Notes: generated by a model from the sequence alone, not told the origin. 50,394 nucleotides of DNA from an uncultured Planctomycetaceae bacterium (GCA_937888715.1 CALARU010000198.1:1-50394); one strand, 5' to 3'. Positions 34,222 through 44,076 are shown, counted from the stretch's first letter. Program-made: numbers and translations.

Positions 34222-35862
34222 TTAGTGATTGAAACGAAACTCGCTCATGTTCATAAGTACCCAGATTGCTTCTTCCACAAGGTTTTCTGATTTTGGTTCG
34301 CTTTGTAAATAGGATGCAAACTTTGCTCTTTCGGAATCCTTGGGCAACCGGGTCAGAACAGAGAGAAACATTTGATCGATGCGTTGTTCCCAAGGTTCCT
34401 TGGAAAGATTGATGGTGTCTGCAAGGTTGCCCTTTTTACGGTTGATGAATGCCCTTACATTGCTGCTGTTGTTAAGGAAGAGATGCTCGCTTAGACTGCC
34501 TTGGAAATCGCCCAGCCCGTTCGTGGGCTCACCGAAGTACCTGCGGAAATACTCTCCAGTTGAGCCTTCGCTTTTCTGTTCTGGGTCGCCCCCCGCTACT
34601 TTCATGACTGTTAGAATTTCTTCAGCAGAAAGCGGCCTGATGCGTGCTCGCTCAAAATGTTTGGGAAGAGACTCTTTGTTCTCGCCCTTGCTTCCGAGTT
34701 GATAAGTCTCACTACTAACTATTTCCCGTATCAGCCATTTCGTGTCGAATTGATGAGCGATGAATTGTTCGGTAAGAGTATCTAAAAGATCAGGAAGGGT
34801 GGGTTTGTTGTCGGTTCCGAAATTGTCGATGGGGTGAACAATGCCCCGGCCCATGAATTGGCTCCATATCCGATTGACCGCGGCCTTTGCGAAGAAAGGG
34901 TTTGACGGTGCGGTTGCCCATTGCGCCAGTTTTTCTTTACGGGAAAATTGAGGCTTGGGCATGGATTTCGTACCGCTCTTGAATTCTGGTTCTTTATAGT
35001 TCGCTGGTAAGGCTGGTTCTTCGAGCGGTGCGCCTGAAAGGAACTTTGGTTTCACAGGCTCACCTTTTTTGCCTGGTTTCAACTCTTTTTGATTCCCGGA
35101 GAATAACACTTCCCCGCTATTCTTCTCGCCTATCTTGAATTTCTTCAATTGCTTTTCGCCACTCCCTGATGTCCCTTGATCCATCACTACCAGCCTGACA
35201 AAGAATCCTGTCATGCCATAGAAATCTTTTTGTAACAACTCGGTGAAAGGATGATCATGGCATCGGGCGCATTGGATTTGAGTGCCTAGGAAAATGCGGC
35301 TAAACGATTCGGTAAGGTCTTCAGGTTTGTTATTGAATTGTGCGTAGTACAGTGCAGAGCCTTCTTGCTCTGCAAGGATTAAATCACGAACCCAGATATC
35401 AAAAGGCTCGTTCTTTGTGAATTTTTCACCGAGCCATTGTTTAAACAAAGTTCGGTTTCGGGTGGCATCTTGATTCGGAGGGTTGCGCCCGAATAAGGTT
35501 AAATCCCACAGCGTTGTTTGATGTTGCGAAAATTGTGCATCGTTGAGTAATCGTTCAATCAACTTATCGCGTTTCTTTTCATCCTGATCAGCGAGAAATT
35601 TCTTGGCTTCATCATAACTGGGGATGGTTCCCAAAAGATCGAGATAGACCCTTCGCAAAAAGGTGGAGTCATCGCACTTCCCTTCCGCCTTGATTTTTTC
35701 TTTCTTCCAAGATTCTTGTACCGCTTTATCGATCGTTTGCCTTAATGGCGTTGATTCAGCTTTGTTTTGCTTGCTTGCAACTTGGGCTAGGCTCAAAGTT
35801 GCACTGGCAAGCATTAGGAGGCAGGCGATTTTGATTCTAAGAAAGTTTGAATTCGGCATCAT
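34222..35862 (-). CDS. DUF1549/DUF1553 protein with a CxxCH motif
   Basis: This 546-aa exported protein (signal peptide ending about residue 26, A-T-L-S-L-A) contains DUF1549 (F-L-R-R-V-Y-L-D-L-L-G-T-I-P, F-L-G-T-Q-I-Q-C-A-R-C-H-D-H-P-F) with a haem-type C-A-R-C-H, and DUF1553 (A-V-N-R-I-W-S-Q-F-M-G-R-G-I-V-H-P and S-E-T-Y-Q). Such proteins pair with DUF1501 in planctomycetes and may serve in extracytoplasmic redox chemistry. It is shorter than many relatives, which carry an extra N-terminal cytochrome. Confidence 0.92.
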   Translation of the reverse strand: MMPNSNFLRIKIACLLMLASATLSLAQVASKQNKAESTPLRQTIDKAVQESWKKEKIKAEGKCDDSTFLRRVYLDLLGTIPSYDEAKKFLADQDEKKRDKLIERLLNDAQFSQHQTTLWDLTLFGRNPPNQDATRNRTLFKQWLGEKFTKNEPFDIWVRDLILAEQEGSALYYAQFNNKPEDLTESFSRIFLGTQIQCARCHDHPFTELLQKDFYGMTGFFVRLVVMDQGTSGSGEKQLKKFKIGEKNSGEVLFSGNQKELKPGKKGEPVKPKFLSGAPLEEPALPANYKEPEFKSGTKSMPKPQFSRKEKLAQWATAPSNPFFAKAAVNRIWSQFMGRGIVHPIDNFGTDNKPTLPDLLDTLTEQFIAHQFDTKWLIREIVSSETYQLGSKGENKESLPKHFERARIRPLSAEEILTVMKVAGGDPEQKSEGSTGEYFRRYFGEPTNGLGDFQGSLSEHLFLNNSSNVRAFINRKKGNLADTINLSKEPWEQRIDQMFLSVLTRLPKDSERAKFASYLQSEPKSENLVEEAIWVLMNMSEFRFNH

Positions 35863-36093
35863 GGTGAGCCTGAATCATGGGTAAGGGAGTATCTAGCTGG
35901 GAACTTCATAGGCAGGTACTAATTAAAGAAGCTTAACTGGAATTATAGGTAAAGTCAAATGTTTAAGCGTTGTTGAAGCTCATCATTTGTTAATCTTTCG
36001 AAGAAGGATTACACCTTATGCTTTTATTCTCCGATTAATTTAACTAGAATAAAGCGTGTACCTACCAACTGGTTTTGAAGCGAACTTTTGAAT

Positions 36094-38424
36094 ATGAAAC
36101 TTTGCCTGTTCCACCTGCTATTGCTTGGATTAAAGTCAAATGCACTTTTATTTCTGTTGATTGCCTTCGAATCTGGCATGGCACTCGGGGCCCCCGAGGG
36201 TAAGAAAATATACGAGGCCAAATGTGTTTCCTGTCATGGGCCAGATGGTGTGGGTATTAAAGGTAAATATAACAAACTTCTTTCTGGAGATCTTACTCCC
36301 AATCAATTAGCGAAAGTTATTGAAGAGACGATGCCCAAGGAAGATCCCGGCAGCCTATCAGAGGCAGATGCTTTTGCAGTGAGTTCTTATATTCATGAGG
36401 CATTTTATTCCTCGATCGCAAGAGAAAGAAATCGCCCCGCAAGAATTGAATTGAGCAGGTTGACGGTTAGGCAGTATCGCAACAGTATGACGGATCTGGT
36501 TGGAAGTTTCCGGCCTGCTGCGGTTTCTTTAGACAAAACCAAAGGCATTCGTGGGGAGTACTTCAAAACTAGAAACTTCAATAAGGGCGATTTGGCGGAA
36601 ACTCGTATCGATGCCGAGGTTGATTTTGATTTCAAAGAGGAAAGCCCCATTCCTGGGAAGATGGAACCCGGAGAATTCACACTGCGTTGGGCAGGTGCGA
36701 TTCATGCTCCAGAGACGGGCTATTATGAATTTATAATTCAGGCAAGTCATGCGGTTCGGTTGTGGGTTAATGATAATAACTTGCCTCTTATAGATGCCTG
36801 GGTCAAATCTGGAAAAGACACAGAATACAAAGGAAGCATCTATTTGGTTTCTGGTCGGTCATACTCTTTAAGATTGGAGTTCACCAAAGCGAAGCAAGGG
36901 GTCAACGATAATAAAAAGCCCAAGGTTGTGCAGCCCGCGTTTGTCAAAATGCTTTGGAAGAAGCCTGGTGGGCCAGTTGAAATATGCCCGGGGGAATATC
37001 TATCTTCAGCCACTCTTCCTGAAATGTTTGTCTCGAACACTCCTTTTCCGCCAGATGATGGCAGCCTAGGTTGGGAAAGGGGAGTTACAGTTTCTAAAGA
37101 ATGGGATCAAGCGACCACCGAGGGCGCATTGGAGGCTGCGAAATATATCGCAATAAAGTTGCCTGAATTCGCCAAGGCTAAAGATGGGGATGCTCAACGC
37201 ATTGAGAAGATAGAAGAGTTTCTGAAAAAGTTTGCGACCAGGGCTTTTCGAAGAAACCTTCAAAATAATGAAAACGAGATCATCAAGAAAGTATTAAAAG
37301 AATTTAAAGACCCTCAGGATGGTGCATTGAGAGTTCTTGTCTGGGTTTTGAAATCGCCTAACTTTTTGTACCGAAACGAAGGGCAGGGCGGTGCGCTTGC
37401 AAGCCAGCTTTCCTACACTCTTTGGGATTCCATACCTGATCAGCAATTGCTTGATGCAGAGGCTTCCGGGAAGTTGAAAAACTCTGAAGGTTTGAACCGG
37501 GAAATCGATCGGATGCTTCTAGACAAGCGCGCTCACGAAAAAATAAGGGGTTTCTTTCACGACGTTCTCTTGCTGAATCAATCCCACGAACTTAACAAGG
37601 ATGCATCGCGCTTTCCGGGCTTCGATCCAAAGCTTGAATCTGATCTTCGAATATCCTTGGACAAAACAATCGACGAGATATTCTGGGAAAAAGATAGTAA
37701 TTATCAGCGCCTGTTTTTGGAACAAGACCTGTTTATGAATGAACGGATCGCCAAGTTTTATCAACAGAAGCCCGCATCCAAAAATGGTTTTGAAAAAGTA
37801 AGCTTCGATGCTGGGCAACGGGCGGGAATTATCACCCACCCTTATATGCTCAGTATGCTTTCCTACAGTGCGGAATCTTCCCCTATTCATCGTGGAGTTT
37901 TTCTCGCCCGTAGCCTCTTAGGGGTTACCTTAAAACCACCACCAGAAGCTGCTGCGCCTTTGGCAGCCAGCTTGCACCCTTCGCTAAATACTCGCGAAAG
38001 AGTTGCGCTGCAAACCAAAGGGGGCGCTTGCATGACTTGCCATAGTACCATTAATTCGCTTGGTTTTACCTTGGAGCGATTCGATGCTGTAGGCCGGTTG
38101 CGTGAAAAAGATAATGCAAAATTGATTGATAGTAATGGTTGGTATGTAGCAAGGGATGGAAAAAAAGTCACACTCGAAAACGCATCGGGGCTGGGTCGGT
38201 ATCTTGCTAACAGCCCCGATGCCCACAGGGCCTTTACGGAGCATTTGTTTCATCATTTGCTCAAGCAGCCTACCCGAGCTTATGGTGCAGATACGCTCGA
38301 AAAAATGACTCTATACTTTGAGAAAAATTCGTTGAACATGCGCCAGCTTGCTGCAGAGATGGCGAGGATGGCTTGTACAGAAAAAACAGGTGTAAAATTG
38401 CAGGAAGTTAGCAAACAACCTTAG
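36094..38424 (+). CDS. DUF1592-type cytochrome protein with PA14 domain
   Basis: I start at ATG 36094 (776 aa; a TTG two codons earlier is possible). A signal region is followed by a cytochrome c domain with C44-V-S-C47-H48. Then come DUF1587 (L-S-R-L-T-V-R-Q-Y-R-N-S-M), a PA14-like carbohydrate-binding domain (G-I-R-G-E-Y-F ... L-R-W-A-G-A-I-H-A-P-E-T-G-Y-Y), DUF1595/DUF1592, DUF1588 (H-R-G-V-F-L-A-R-S-L-L-G) with a second haem-like C646-M-T-C649-H650, and DUF1585. It belongs to the planctomycete cytochrome superfamily and is normally paired with a DUF1552 protein, as here. Confidence 0.93.
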   Translation: MKLCLFHLLLLGLKSNALLFLLIAFESGMALGAPEGKKIYEAKCVSCHGPDGVGIKGKYNKLLSGDLTPNQLAKVIEETMPKEDPGSLSEADAFAVSSYIHEAFYSSIARERNRPARIELSRLTVRQYRNSMTDLVGSFRPAAVSLDKTKGIRGEYFKTRNFNKGDLAETRIDAEVDFDFKEESPIPGKMEPGEFTLRWAGAIHAPETGYYEFIIQASHAVRLWVNDNNLPLIDAWVKSGKDTEYKGSIYLVSGRSYSLRLEFTKAKQGVNDNKKPKVVQPAFVKMLWKKPGGPVEICPGEYLSSATLPEMFVSNTPFPPDDGSLGWERGVTVSKEWDQATTEGALEAAKYIAIKLPEFAKAKDGDAQRIEKIEEFLKKFATRAFRRNLQNNENEIIKKVLKEFKDPQDGALRVLVWVLKSPNFLYRNEGQGGALASQLSYTLWDSIPDQQLLDAEASGKLKNSEGLNREIDRMLLDKRAHEKIRGFFHDVLLLNQSHELNKDASRFPGFDPKLESDLRISLDKTIDEIFWEKDSNYQRLFLEQDLFMNERIAKFYQQKPASKNGFEKVSFDAGQRAGIITHPYMLSMLSYSAESSPIHRGVFLARSLLGVTLKPPPEAAAPLAASLHPSLNTRERVALQTKGGACMTCHSTINSLGFTLERFDAVGRLREKDNAKLIDSNGWYVARDGKKVTLENASGLGRYLANSPDAHRAFTEHLFHHLLKQPTRAYGADTLEKMTLYFEKNSLNMRQLAAEMARMACTEKTGVKLQEVSKQP

Positions 38425-38473
38425 CAAATCGAAGATTACCATGCTAAGATTGAGTGTAACCTAGGAGCTGGAA

Positions 38474-39790
38474 ATGGGCATGAAATCATTCGATCGGCGT
38501 AGTTTTATTAAAAACGCGGGCATTAGTGCCGCGGCTTTTCCCTTTTTGGGTAATCTTGATGCCCTTGCTCTGCCGGGTAAGAGTATACAAAAGCAGCGCA
38601 TGGTGATTTTCTTCTCGCCCAATGGTGTGGTTCCCGAGTCTTTCTGGCCCAATGAAGATGGCGAAAACTTCCTCCTTAAGGAAATCCTTTCACCTCTAGA
38701 GCCCTTCAAAAAACAAACCGTGGTTATGAATGGTGTTTGTGACAAAGTTCGCGGAGATGGCGATAACCACATGCGTGGCATCGGCTGCTTGCTAACAGGC
38801 GTGGAATTGCTGCCTGGCAATGTGCAGGGCGGTTCGCATACTCCCGCTGGCTGGGCTAATGGATTATCCATTGATCAGGAAATCAAGAAGCATCTGCAAA
38901 AGACTGAGGCTACCCGTACTCGATTTGGCTCGTTAGAACTAGGAGTTTTGGTCCCGGACCGTGCTGATACTTGGACTCGTATGTCTTATAGCAGTGCTAA
39001 CAAGCCAATCACTCCGATTGATGACCCATACCAGTTGTTTTCGAAGCTTTATGGGCAGGCGAAAGATAAAGAGATTCTGGGAAGTGTGCTTGATCCAGTG
39101 ATTGCTGATTTGAAGAAAATCTCGGCATTGGTTGGTAAAGAAGACCGCAAAATACTTGAAGAGCATACGGGTTTTGTTCGCGAGATGGAGAAAGAACTTC
39201 GCGTTTTGAAAGTCTCGCAAAGTCATGCGATGCCCAAACTGGATCCCGGGGTTCGTGAAGAAAACGATAATCTTCCCAAGATCAGCAGAATGCAACTCGA
39301 CCTTTTGCATAATAGTCTTGTTGCAGATTTTAATCGCATAGCAACCTTTCAATTCACTAACTCGGTGGGCGGTGCTCGCATGAAATGGCTGGGTATTGAT
39401 GAAGGGCATCATCAGCTATCGCATGAACCCGATACCAACAAAGTTGCAGTTGAGAAGTTAGTTAAGATTAACAAATGGTTTTGTGAAGAGATTGCTTACT
39501 TTGCTAAAAAGCTTAAGGATACACCTGAACCTAATGGCCAAGGTTCTATGCTGGATAATACGCTTCTTGTATGGACTAATGAGCTTGGGAAAGGGAATTC
39601 GCATACCCTTGATAATATTCCATTTGTGATGGTGGGTGGCAATTTAGGTTGGAAGGCTGGCCGGTCGTTAAAGTTCCCCCGTATTGCCCATAATCGCCTT
39701 CTGATGGCAATGGCTCATGGGTTTGGCCACACTATTCCATCCTTTGGTAACCCTGAATATTGCAAAGATGGTCCATTGGTTCTTTCTTGA
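38474..39790 (+). CDS. DUF1552 protein
   Basis: This 438-aa protein has a TAT-like signal ([10 protein letters not shown]) and the DUF1552 body, with [11 protein letters not shown] and [19 protein letters not shown] lies 7 nt before ATG 38474. The partner DUF1592 cytochrome ends 49 nt upstream. DUF1552 proteins are related in fold to DUF1501 and are exported; their reaction is not established. Confidence 0.93.
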   Translation: MGMKSFDRRSFIKNAGISAAAFPFLGNLDALALPGKSIQKQRMVIFFSPNGVVPESFWPNEDGENFLLKEILSPLEPFKKQTVVMNGVCDKVRGDGDNHMRGIGCLLTGVELLPGNVQGGSHTPAGWANGLSIDQEIKKHLQKTEATRTRFGSLELGVLVPDRADTWTRMSYSSANKPITPIDDPYQLFSKLYGQAKDKEILGSVLDPVIADLKKISALVGKEDRKILEEHTGFVREMEKELRVLKVSQSHAMPKLDPGVREENDNLPKISRMQLDLLHNSLVADFNRIATFQFTNSVGGARMKWLGIDEGHHQLSHEPDTNKVAVEKLVKINKWFCEEIAYFAKKLKDTPEPNGQGSMLDNTLLVWTNELGKGNSHTLDNIPFVMVGGNLGWKAGRSLKFPRIAHNRLLMAMAHGFGHTIPSFGNPEYCKDGPLVLS

Positions 39791-39956
39791 AATTAGCGGA
39801 GGGCTAGTTTGAAAAACCTCTCCCGATAATTAGTTTGTAGGGTTTTCTTTTTGTGGTAAGAAGTGATACTGAGTAAAATCTTATGTACGATGTCAATTCC
39901 TTGGCTTAAAATATTATCAAGTTGAGAAGAATTTCTGTCATTCATCAAGGTGCAAT

Positions 39957-40550
39957 ATGAAAAAGGTCTTTGGTTTAAGTTTTGCGTTGAGCTTTGTGAT
40001 TACTTTGTCTGCATTTGCACAACCTCCAGGTGTGAATAAAGGTGCTGTCGAGGCCTTTAATAAAGGCGTTTCAGAAGCTAACAAACGCAATTTCAAAGAG
40101 GCGATTTCTTTTTACTCCAAAGCTATTGAGCTCGATCCTAAGCATGCGAATGCATTACATAACCGTGGTATCATTTATTACAATATGCGTAGCCAGCCCG
40201 AAGCTATTGCAGATTTTACTATGTTGATCGGTATTAATCCAAAAGATCATGATGCTTATAATGAACGTGGCCTTGCTTATGCTGACCAGAAAAAATTTGC
40301 AGAATCGATTGTTGATTTCACCAAGGCGATTCAATTAAACGCTTCCTACACTGCGGCCTATAATCATCGTGGTAACTCTGCCTACGCTATGAAAAATTAT
40401 ACCGATGCCATTACTGATTACACCAAGGCCATTGAACTTGAACCAGCAGATGCAAAGCTGTTTAATAACCGGGCTAATGCCTACAAGGCTATGGGTAAAG
40501 ACAAGGAAGCTGCAGACGATCTTGCGAAGGCCAAAAATTTGACTAAGTAA
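39957..40550 (+). CDS. Secreted tetratricopeptide-repeat protein
   Basis: This 197-aa protein has a signal peptide (residues 1-21, ending A-F-A) and about four TPR motifs (for example A-I-S-F-Y-S-K-A-I-E-L-D-P, A-I-A-D-F-T-M-L-I, S-I-V-D-F-T-K-A-I, A-I-T-D-Y-T-K-A-I-E-L-E-P). It should form a helical scaffold in the periplasm. AAGGTG is close to the ATG. A strong hairpin terminator follows at 40604-40645. Confidence 0.92.
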   Translation: MKKVFGLSFALSFVITLSAFAQPPGVNKGAVEAFNKGVSEANKRNFKEAISFYSKAIELDPKHANALHNRGIIYYNMRSQPEAIADFTMLIGINPKDHDAYNERGLAYADQKKFAESIVDFTKAIQLNASYTAAYNHRGNSAYAMKNYTDAITDYTKAIELEPADAKLFNNRANAYKAMGKDKEAADDLAKAKNLTK

Positions 40551-40603
40551 TCTTTATCCGCAAAGAATCCAATGTAGTTTTCATTATGATTGGTTCGATT
40601 TAT

Positions 40604-40645
40604 AAAGAAAGGCATTAGCGATAAAGCTCGCTAATGCCTTTCTTT
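40604..40645. terminator. 17-bp perfect hairpin terminator
   Basis: Arms 40604-40620 and 40629-40645 pair perfectly with an 8-nt loop; the right arm ends in TTTCTTT. It ends the TPR gene on the plus strand, and its T-rich flank on the other side suits the minus strand as well. It overlaps the stop codon of the LamG fragment. Confidence 0.85.
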
Positions 40646-40875
40646 AATTCAAATAAGTGTTTTACTTCGGTGTCATTCAAGGCACGATTGAACACCCCTA
40701 AATCATCCATGTGCCCGACATAAGCTGCCCCTAAAACAAGCAATACTTGGGTTGGATCCCAGCCCAAGGTTAGATCCCAATTCTCGATGCTACCTTGTAG
40801 TTTTCCATTGATGAATAGTTGTCCCTTTGACTTCTTCGATTTGTCGTTGAGGTTTTCGAGTAAATAAAGCTTTGG
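40615..40875 (-). pseudogene. LamG/concanavalin-like domain fragment
   Basis: The minus frame between a TAG (40876-40878) and a TAA (40615-40617) reads Q-L-F-I-N-G-K-L-Q-G-S, V-L-L-V-L-G-A-A-Y-V-G-H-M-D-D-L-G-V-F-N-R-A-L and E-V-K-H-L-F-E-L. That is the last third of a LamG lectin-like domain (G-x-x-D-D-x-x-x-(F/Y)-N-R-A-L-S). There is no start codon context and nothing recognisable upstream of the TAG, so it is the stump of a larger secreted protein gene. Confidence 0.8.
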
Positions 40876-40926
40876 CTAAAAAAGAGATGGTTATCTAAGC
40901 AGAAAGGGCCTAGATTTTAAAAAGAG

Positions 40927-40998
40927 TGGGGCTACCTGGATTCGAACCAGGAACCAAGGAATTATGAGTTCCCTGCTCTGCCGTTGAGCTATAGCCCC
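40927..40998 (-). tRNA. tRNA-Met (CAT anticodon)
   Basis: On the minus strand the 72-nt sequence folds fully: acceptor GGGGCTA/TAGCCCC, D-stem GCTC/GAGC, anticodon stem GGGAA/TTCCT around CTCATAA (anticodon CAT), and T-arm CCTGG-TTCGAAT-CCAGG; discriminator A. The CCA tail is not encoded. It lacks the extra C-A mismatch of an initiator acceptor stem, so it is elongator Met or an Ile tRNA read after lysidine modification. Confidence 0.93.
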
Positions 40999-41009
40999 AA
41001 TAATATGCA

Positions 41010-41038
41010 ATTATATTGCTTCTTTGTATGGGTGTCTT
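41010..41038 (-). promoter_or_regulatory. Promoter of the tRNA-Met gene
   Basis: On the minus strand a perfect TATAAT (41010-41015) lies 17 bp from AAGACA (41033-41038), and transcription would begin about 5 nt before the tRNA. Confidence 0.6.
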
Positions 41039-41315
41039 GTGTTGTTAATGAGACAATGATTGGATTATGTGATTTCATTGTATTTTTTGAAGATTAGCTT
41101 TAGCATTTAAGTTTGTTTTGATGGAACACAAGTTGTTTGATTGTATCGGTTTATATTCTTTTTGGGTGCGTTCTTTCGCAGATAGAGGTGCATCGGTTGG
41201 GAATGGCTCAAGCGAGGTGAGGCCAGCTTTAATATCTTATTTACATGTTAGAAATTGGATGGACGTCGCTTTATTGATGTTCATTCGTGATGGTTCAATG
41301 CAAAAGGTGGGGTTG

Positions 41316-41987
41316 ATGGAAGTATGGTACTTGTTTGTAGCTGCTTCGTTGGTTGGATTTTTTAATGGAATCAGCCCTACGGGAATTACCCTGTTGGTTT
41401 TGAGTCTTAAAAATCAAAAAAACATTGTTCCTGCGCTGGGGGTTTCCGCAGCATTTTTTATAGTATTTGTACTTCTAGGCGGTTTGGTTTACTTTGGACT
41501 TGCTACTTGGTTGCAAAATATCCTGCCAAAAGATTCAACCGTTGATCATATTTTAGAACTGGTTCTTGCAGTTGCACTTTTTTATTTTGGTGTGACAATC
41601 AAGACGAAAGCAGATGAAAGAAGGGAGATTACACAAATAACCTTTGGTGGCGTTTTTATCGCATCATCCACCGTTGCAATTTTAGAATTCCCCTTGTCTT
41701 TGCCTTACTTTGCAATGCTGCAGCAAATTCACCAGGCTCGTGTTAATTTGGAAAATACTCTGATCGCCCTTGCCATTTTTAATGTATTTCATGTCGTCCC
41801 TTTGCTTCTTCTTACCTTTGCATCTTTATTTATACCCGAGTCTTATCGTTGGGTTTTTGATTGGCTAAGGCTCAAAATTATGGTTTTGGGTATTTATCTG
41901 GTAAAATTTCTACTCATCTTCCTTAGCTTGATAGGCTTGATCGATGGGGTTGGTCATTTGATGGGCCATCCCGTTTTGCCTTTTTGA
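41316..41987 (+). CDS. Multi-pass membrane protein, LysE/GAP-like
   Basis: I start at ATG 41316 (223 aa), where AAGGTGG stands 5-6 nt upstream and a membrane helix begins at once; the frame from 41118 adds 66 polar residues of doubtful coding. Six helices are visible (for example residues 3-25, 38-62, 76-93, 105-122, 145-165 and 185-210), with N-G-I-S-P-T-G-I-T-L-L-V-L in the first, like exporters of the LysE/GAP group. The space between the tRNA promoter and this start (41039-41315) shows nothing else that I can support. Confidence 0.72.
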   Translation: MEVWYLFVAASLVGFFNGISPTGITLLVLSLKNQKNIVPALGVSAAFFIVFVLLGGLVYFGLATWLQNILPKDSTVDHILELVLAVALFYFGVTIKTKADERREITQITFGGVFIASSTVAILEFPLSLPYFAMLQQIHQARVNLENTLIALAIFNVFHVVPLLLLTFASLFIPESYRWVFDWLRLKIMVLGIYLVKFLLIFLSLIGLIDGVGHLMGHPVLPF

Positions 41988-42000
41988 TTCTTTTTAATTT

Positions 42001-42004
42001 GGAG
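42001..42004 (+). promoter_or_regulatory. Shine-Dalgarno site for a TTG start
   Basis: GGAG lies 7 nt before TTG 42012. No ATG exists in the conserved N-terminal region, and the protein starts as the family does from this TTG. Confidence 0.7.
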
Positions 42005-42011
42005 TCGTATT

Positions 42012-42896
42012 TTGCAACCAATTGTGGGCTTTGGAGAAATACTTTGGGACATGCTGCCCTTTGGGAAGCAAGCGGGCGGGGCTCCGTTTAATTTCACTTT
42101 TCATTCTTACCAATTGGGATGGCCCGCAATTATGGTTAGTAGGGTGGGAAATGATGCTTTGGGCAAAGAGTTGGCCAAAAAATGCCAAGAATTAGGGTTG
42201 AACCCTGAGTTTTTGCAGGAAGATTTAATTCATCCAACCGGAACGGTGGCAGTGCAGCTGGATTCTCTAGGCCAAGCGGAATATGAAATCAAAGCTGATG
42301 TTGCCTGGGATCATCTTGAGTGGAATGATGGCCTTAAAAAGCTTGCGGGCAATTGTGCTGCGGTTTGTTTTGGAACCCTGTGCCAGCGTCATAGTGTCAC
42401 CCGAAGCACCCTGAAAAAATTCTTGGAATGCTGTCCCAAAAACACCATAAAGGTGTTTGATATTAATCTTAGGCAAAACTTTTATACGCGGGAAATCCTC
42501 GAGGAATCGCTTTATAAAGCCACTTGGGTCAAGGTGAATGAACAGGAACTGGAAACCTTGACGGATCTCCTAGGATTGAAAGGCGATGACTTAAAAGAGT
42601 CGCTCGAAATATTGCGCAGACGATATAAATTAGATTTGGCAGCATTGACTCTTGGGGAAAATGGCTGCTTGGTTAATACGAAAAACGAGCGGATTTATCT
42701 GCAAGGACATAAAATCGAAGTGGTGGATACCATTGGTGCGGGCGACTCTTTTACCGCAGGATTGTTAGTTGGGCTTTTAAAGAAAAAACCCTTGCGACGA
42801 GCAATTACCCTTGCGAATGATTTGGCTGCCCAAGTGGCTTCAAAGCAAGGTGGAACGCCTTTGGTCGACTTAGCTGAAAAGCGCTTTAATTCGTAA
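42012..42896 (+). CDS. PfkB-family carbohydrate kinase (fructokinase-like)
   Basis: This 294-aa cytoplasmic kinase starts at TTG 42012, giving the conserved V-G-F-G-E-I-L-W-D. It shows the sugar-binding region (G-G-A-P-F-N-F-T-F-H), S-R-V-G-N-D-A-L-G near residue 45, and the ATP/anion-hole motif D-T-I-G-A-G-D-S-F-T-A-G near residue 240, with Asp as the catalytic base. It phosphorylates a hexose, most likely fructose. There is no obvious operon partner; the Cys-rich gene downstream has its own leader. Confidence 0.92.
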   Translation: MQPIVGFGEILWDMLPFGKQAGGAPFNFTFHSYQLGWPAIMVSRVGNDALGKELAKKCQELGLNPEFLQEDLIHPTGTVAVQLDSLGQAEYEIKADVAWDHLEWNDGLKKLAGNCAAVCFGTLCQRHSVTRSTLKKFLECCPKNTIKVFDINLRQNFYTREILEESLYKATWVKVNEQELETLTDLLGLKGDDLKESLEILRRRYKLDLAALTLGENGCLVNTKNERIYLQGHKIEVVDTIGAGDSFTAGLLVGLLKKKPLRRAITLANDLAAQVASKQGGTPLVDLAEKRFNS

Positions 42897-43133
42897 GTTC
42901 ATGCCTTCAAACAACTTAAACCCAAAAATAAATGCACCGCATAGCTCGTAAACGCCCCATTGTATTATGTTGGGCTTGATGTTTAATATAATACAATCGT
43001 TAAATAGATCCTAAAGCTCCTAAACTTTTCATGTTTTTTTGCTTTAATTTCTTGCCTAGAGACAAAATCTTCTCTAACCTATGTGGACTGGGGAGGTTAT
43101 ACATCCAATGTCTATTTTCTGGGAGATTTGTAG

Positions 43134-43880
43134 ATGAAGAAGTTTTTGTTGTCTGTTGCTTTTGTAGCGATTGCTGGGTTGGCTATGTTGCCAGCCGATG
43201 CCAAGGCCTTTGGTGGCCGTAAGTCTTGCAAAGATGCTTGTGCTCAACCATGCGAAATGACATGGGAAGATCGCAAGGTAACTTGCTACAAGACTGTAAC
43301 CAAGGAAAAGGAAATCGAAGTCACTGTCTGCAAGCCAGAATATCGTGACGAAGTTCGTAAGTACACTACTACTGTATGTGTACCAGTTTGGACCGAACAA
43401 AAGAAGACTTGTACTACTTACAAGCGAGTTGCGAAGGAAGTTGAACGAGATGTAACCAAGTGCGTTCGCGTACAAGTTACCACTTGTGATCCTTGCACAG
43501 GCCGTACTCGTACTTGCTGCCAAAGGCAGATGGTTACCGAAAAGGTAAAGTGCACCGTTTACGAATGCGTTCCTGAAACCAAAGAAGTAACCGTAAAGGT
43601 TTGCTCATGGAAGAAGGAAGAAAAGACCACCGAATGCAAAGTGCGCGTTTGCGAAATGAAGCAAGTTAAAGAAAAACGCAAAGTTCAGTATTGCGAAAGA
43701 GTTGCTTACGAAACCACCATCAAGGTATGCGTTCGTAAGCCAGTTGAAGCCAAAAAGGTTGAAGCTGCAAAGCCTGCAGAATGCAAACCAGCTTGCGCAA
43801 AGACTGCATGCTGCGAAAAGAAGTGCGGCCGAGGTCTTAACCTTGGTAGCCGTCTTTCTAGCCGTAAGTCTTGCAGCTAA
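43134..43880 (+). CDS. Secreted cysteine-rich YTV-like protein
   Basis: This 248-aa protein has a signal peptide (residues 1-24, A-D-A-K-A) and 25 cysteines, about one in ten residues. The body repeats charged beta-strand-like units that end in T-V-C, V-T-V-C or V-K-V-C (for example T-V-C-K-P-E-Y-R, T-V-C-V-P-V-W-T-E, V-K-V-C-S-W-K-K). This recalls the YTV domains described from Rhodopirellula cell-wall proteins. I infer a disulfide-linked structural envelope protein. A strong terminator follows at 43907-43943; a TATAAT at 42987-42992 is a possible but poorly supported promoter. Confidence 0.8.
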   Translation: MKKFLLSVAFVAIAGLAMLPADAKAFGGRKSCKDACAQPCEMTWEDRKVTCYKTVTKEKEIEVTVCKPEYRDEVRKYTTTVCVPVWTEQKKTCTTYKRVAKEVERDVTKCVRVQVTTCDPCTGRTRTCCQRQMVTEKVKCTVYECVPETKEVTVKVCSWKKEEKTTECKVRVCEMKQVKEKRKVQYCERVAYETTIKVCVRKPVEAKKVEAAKPAECKPACAKTACCEKKCGRGLNLGSRLSSRKSCS

Positions 43881-43906
43881 TTCGATAAGGTTTTAATCAA
43901 ACTAAG

Positions 43907-43943
43907 AAGCAGGGGGAGTAATTATTTACCTCCCTGCTTTTTT
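43907..43943 (+). terminator. Rho-independent terminator of the Cys-rich gene
   Basis: AAGCAGGG... pairs with ...CCCTGCTT across a short loop, and six Ts follow directly. It is the most canonical terminator in the window. Confidence 0.9.
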
Positions 43944-44076
43944 GTATAATAAGCGTTAGAAAGGTAAGTTTTAGGTTTAGATTTATAATTGGTTCTTTGA
44001 TGGTAATTTTAAAGCTTTTACATTAAATTAATAGAACAATATGTCAGTTAGAAAATAGGACAGATGAATCCATTTT

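Noticed and set aside
41118-41315. Upstream extension of the LysE/GAP-like gene
   Set aside because: Polar residues with no family resemblance and no SD; the ATG at 41316 has a good SD and starts a membrane helix.
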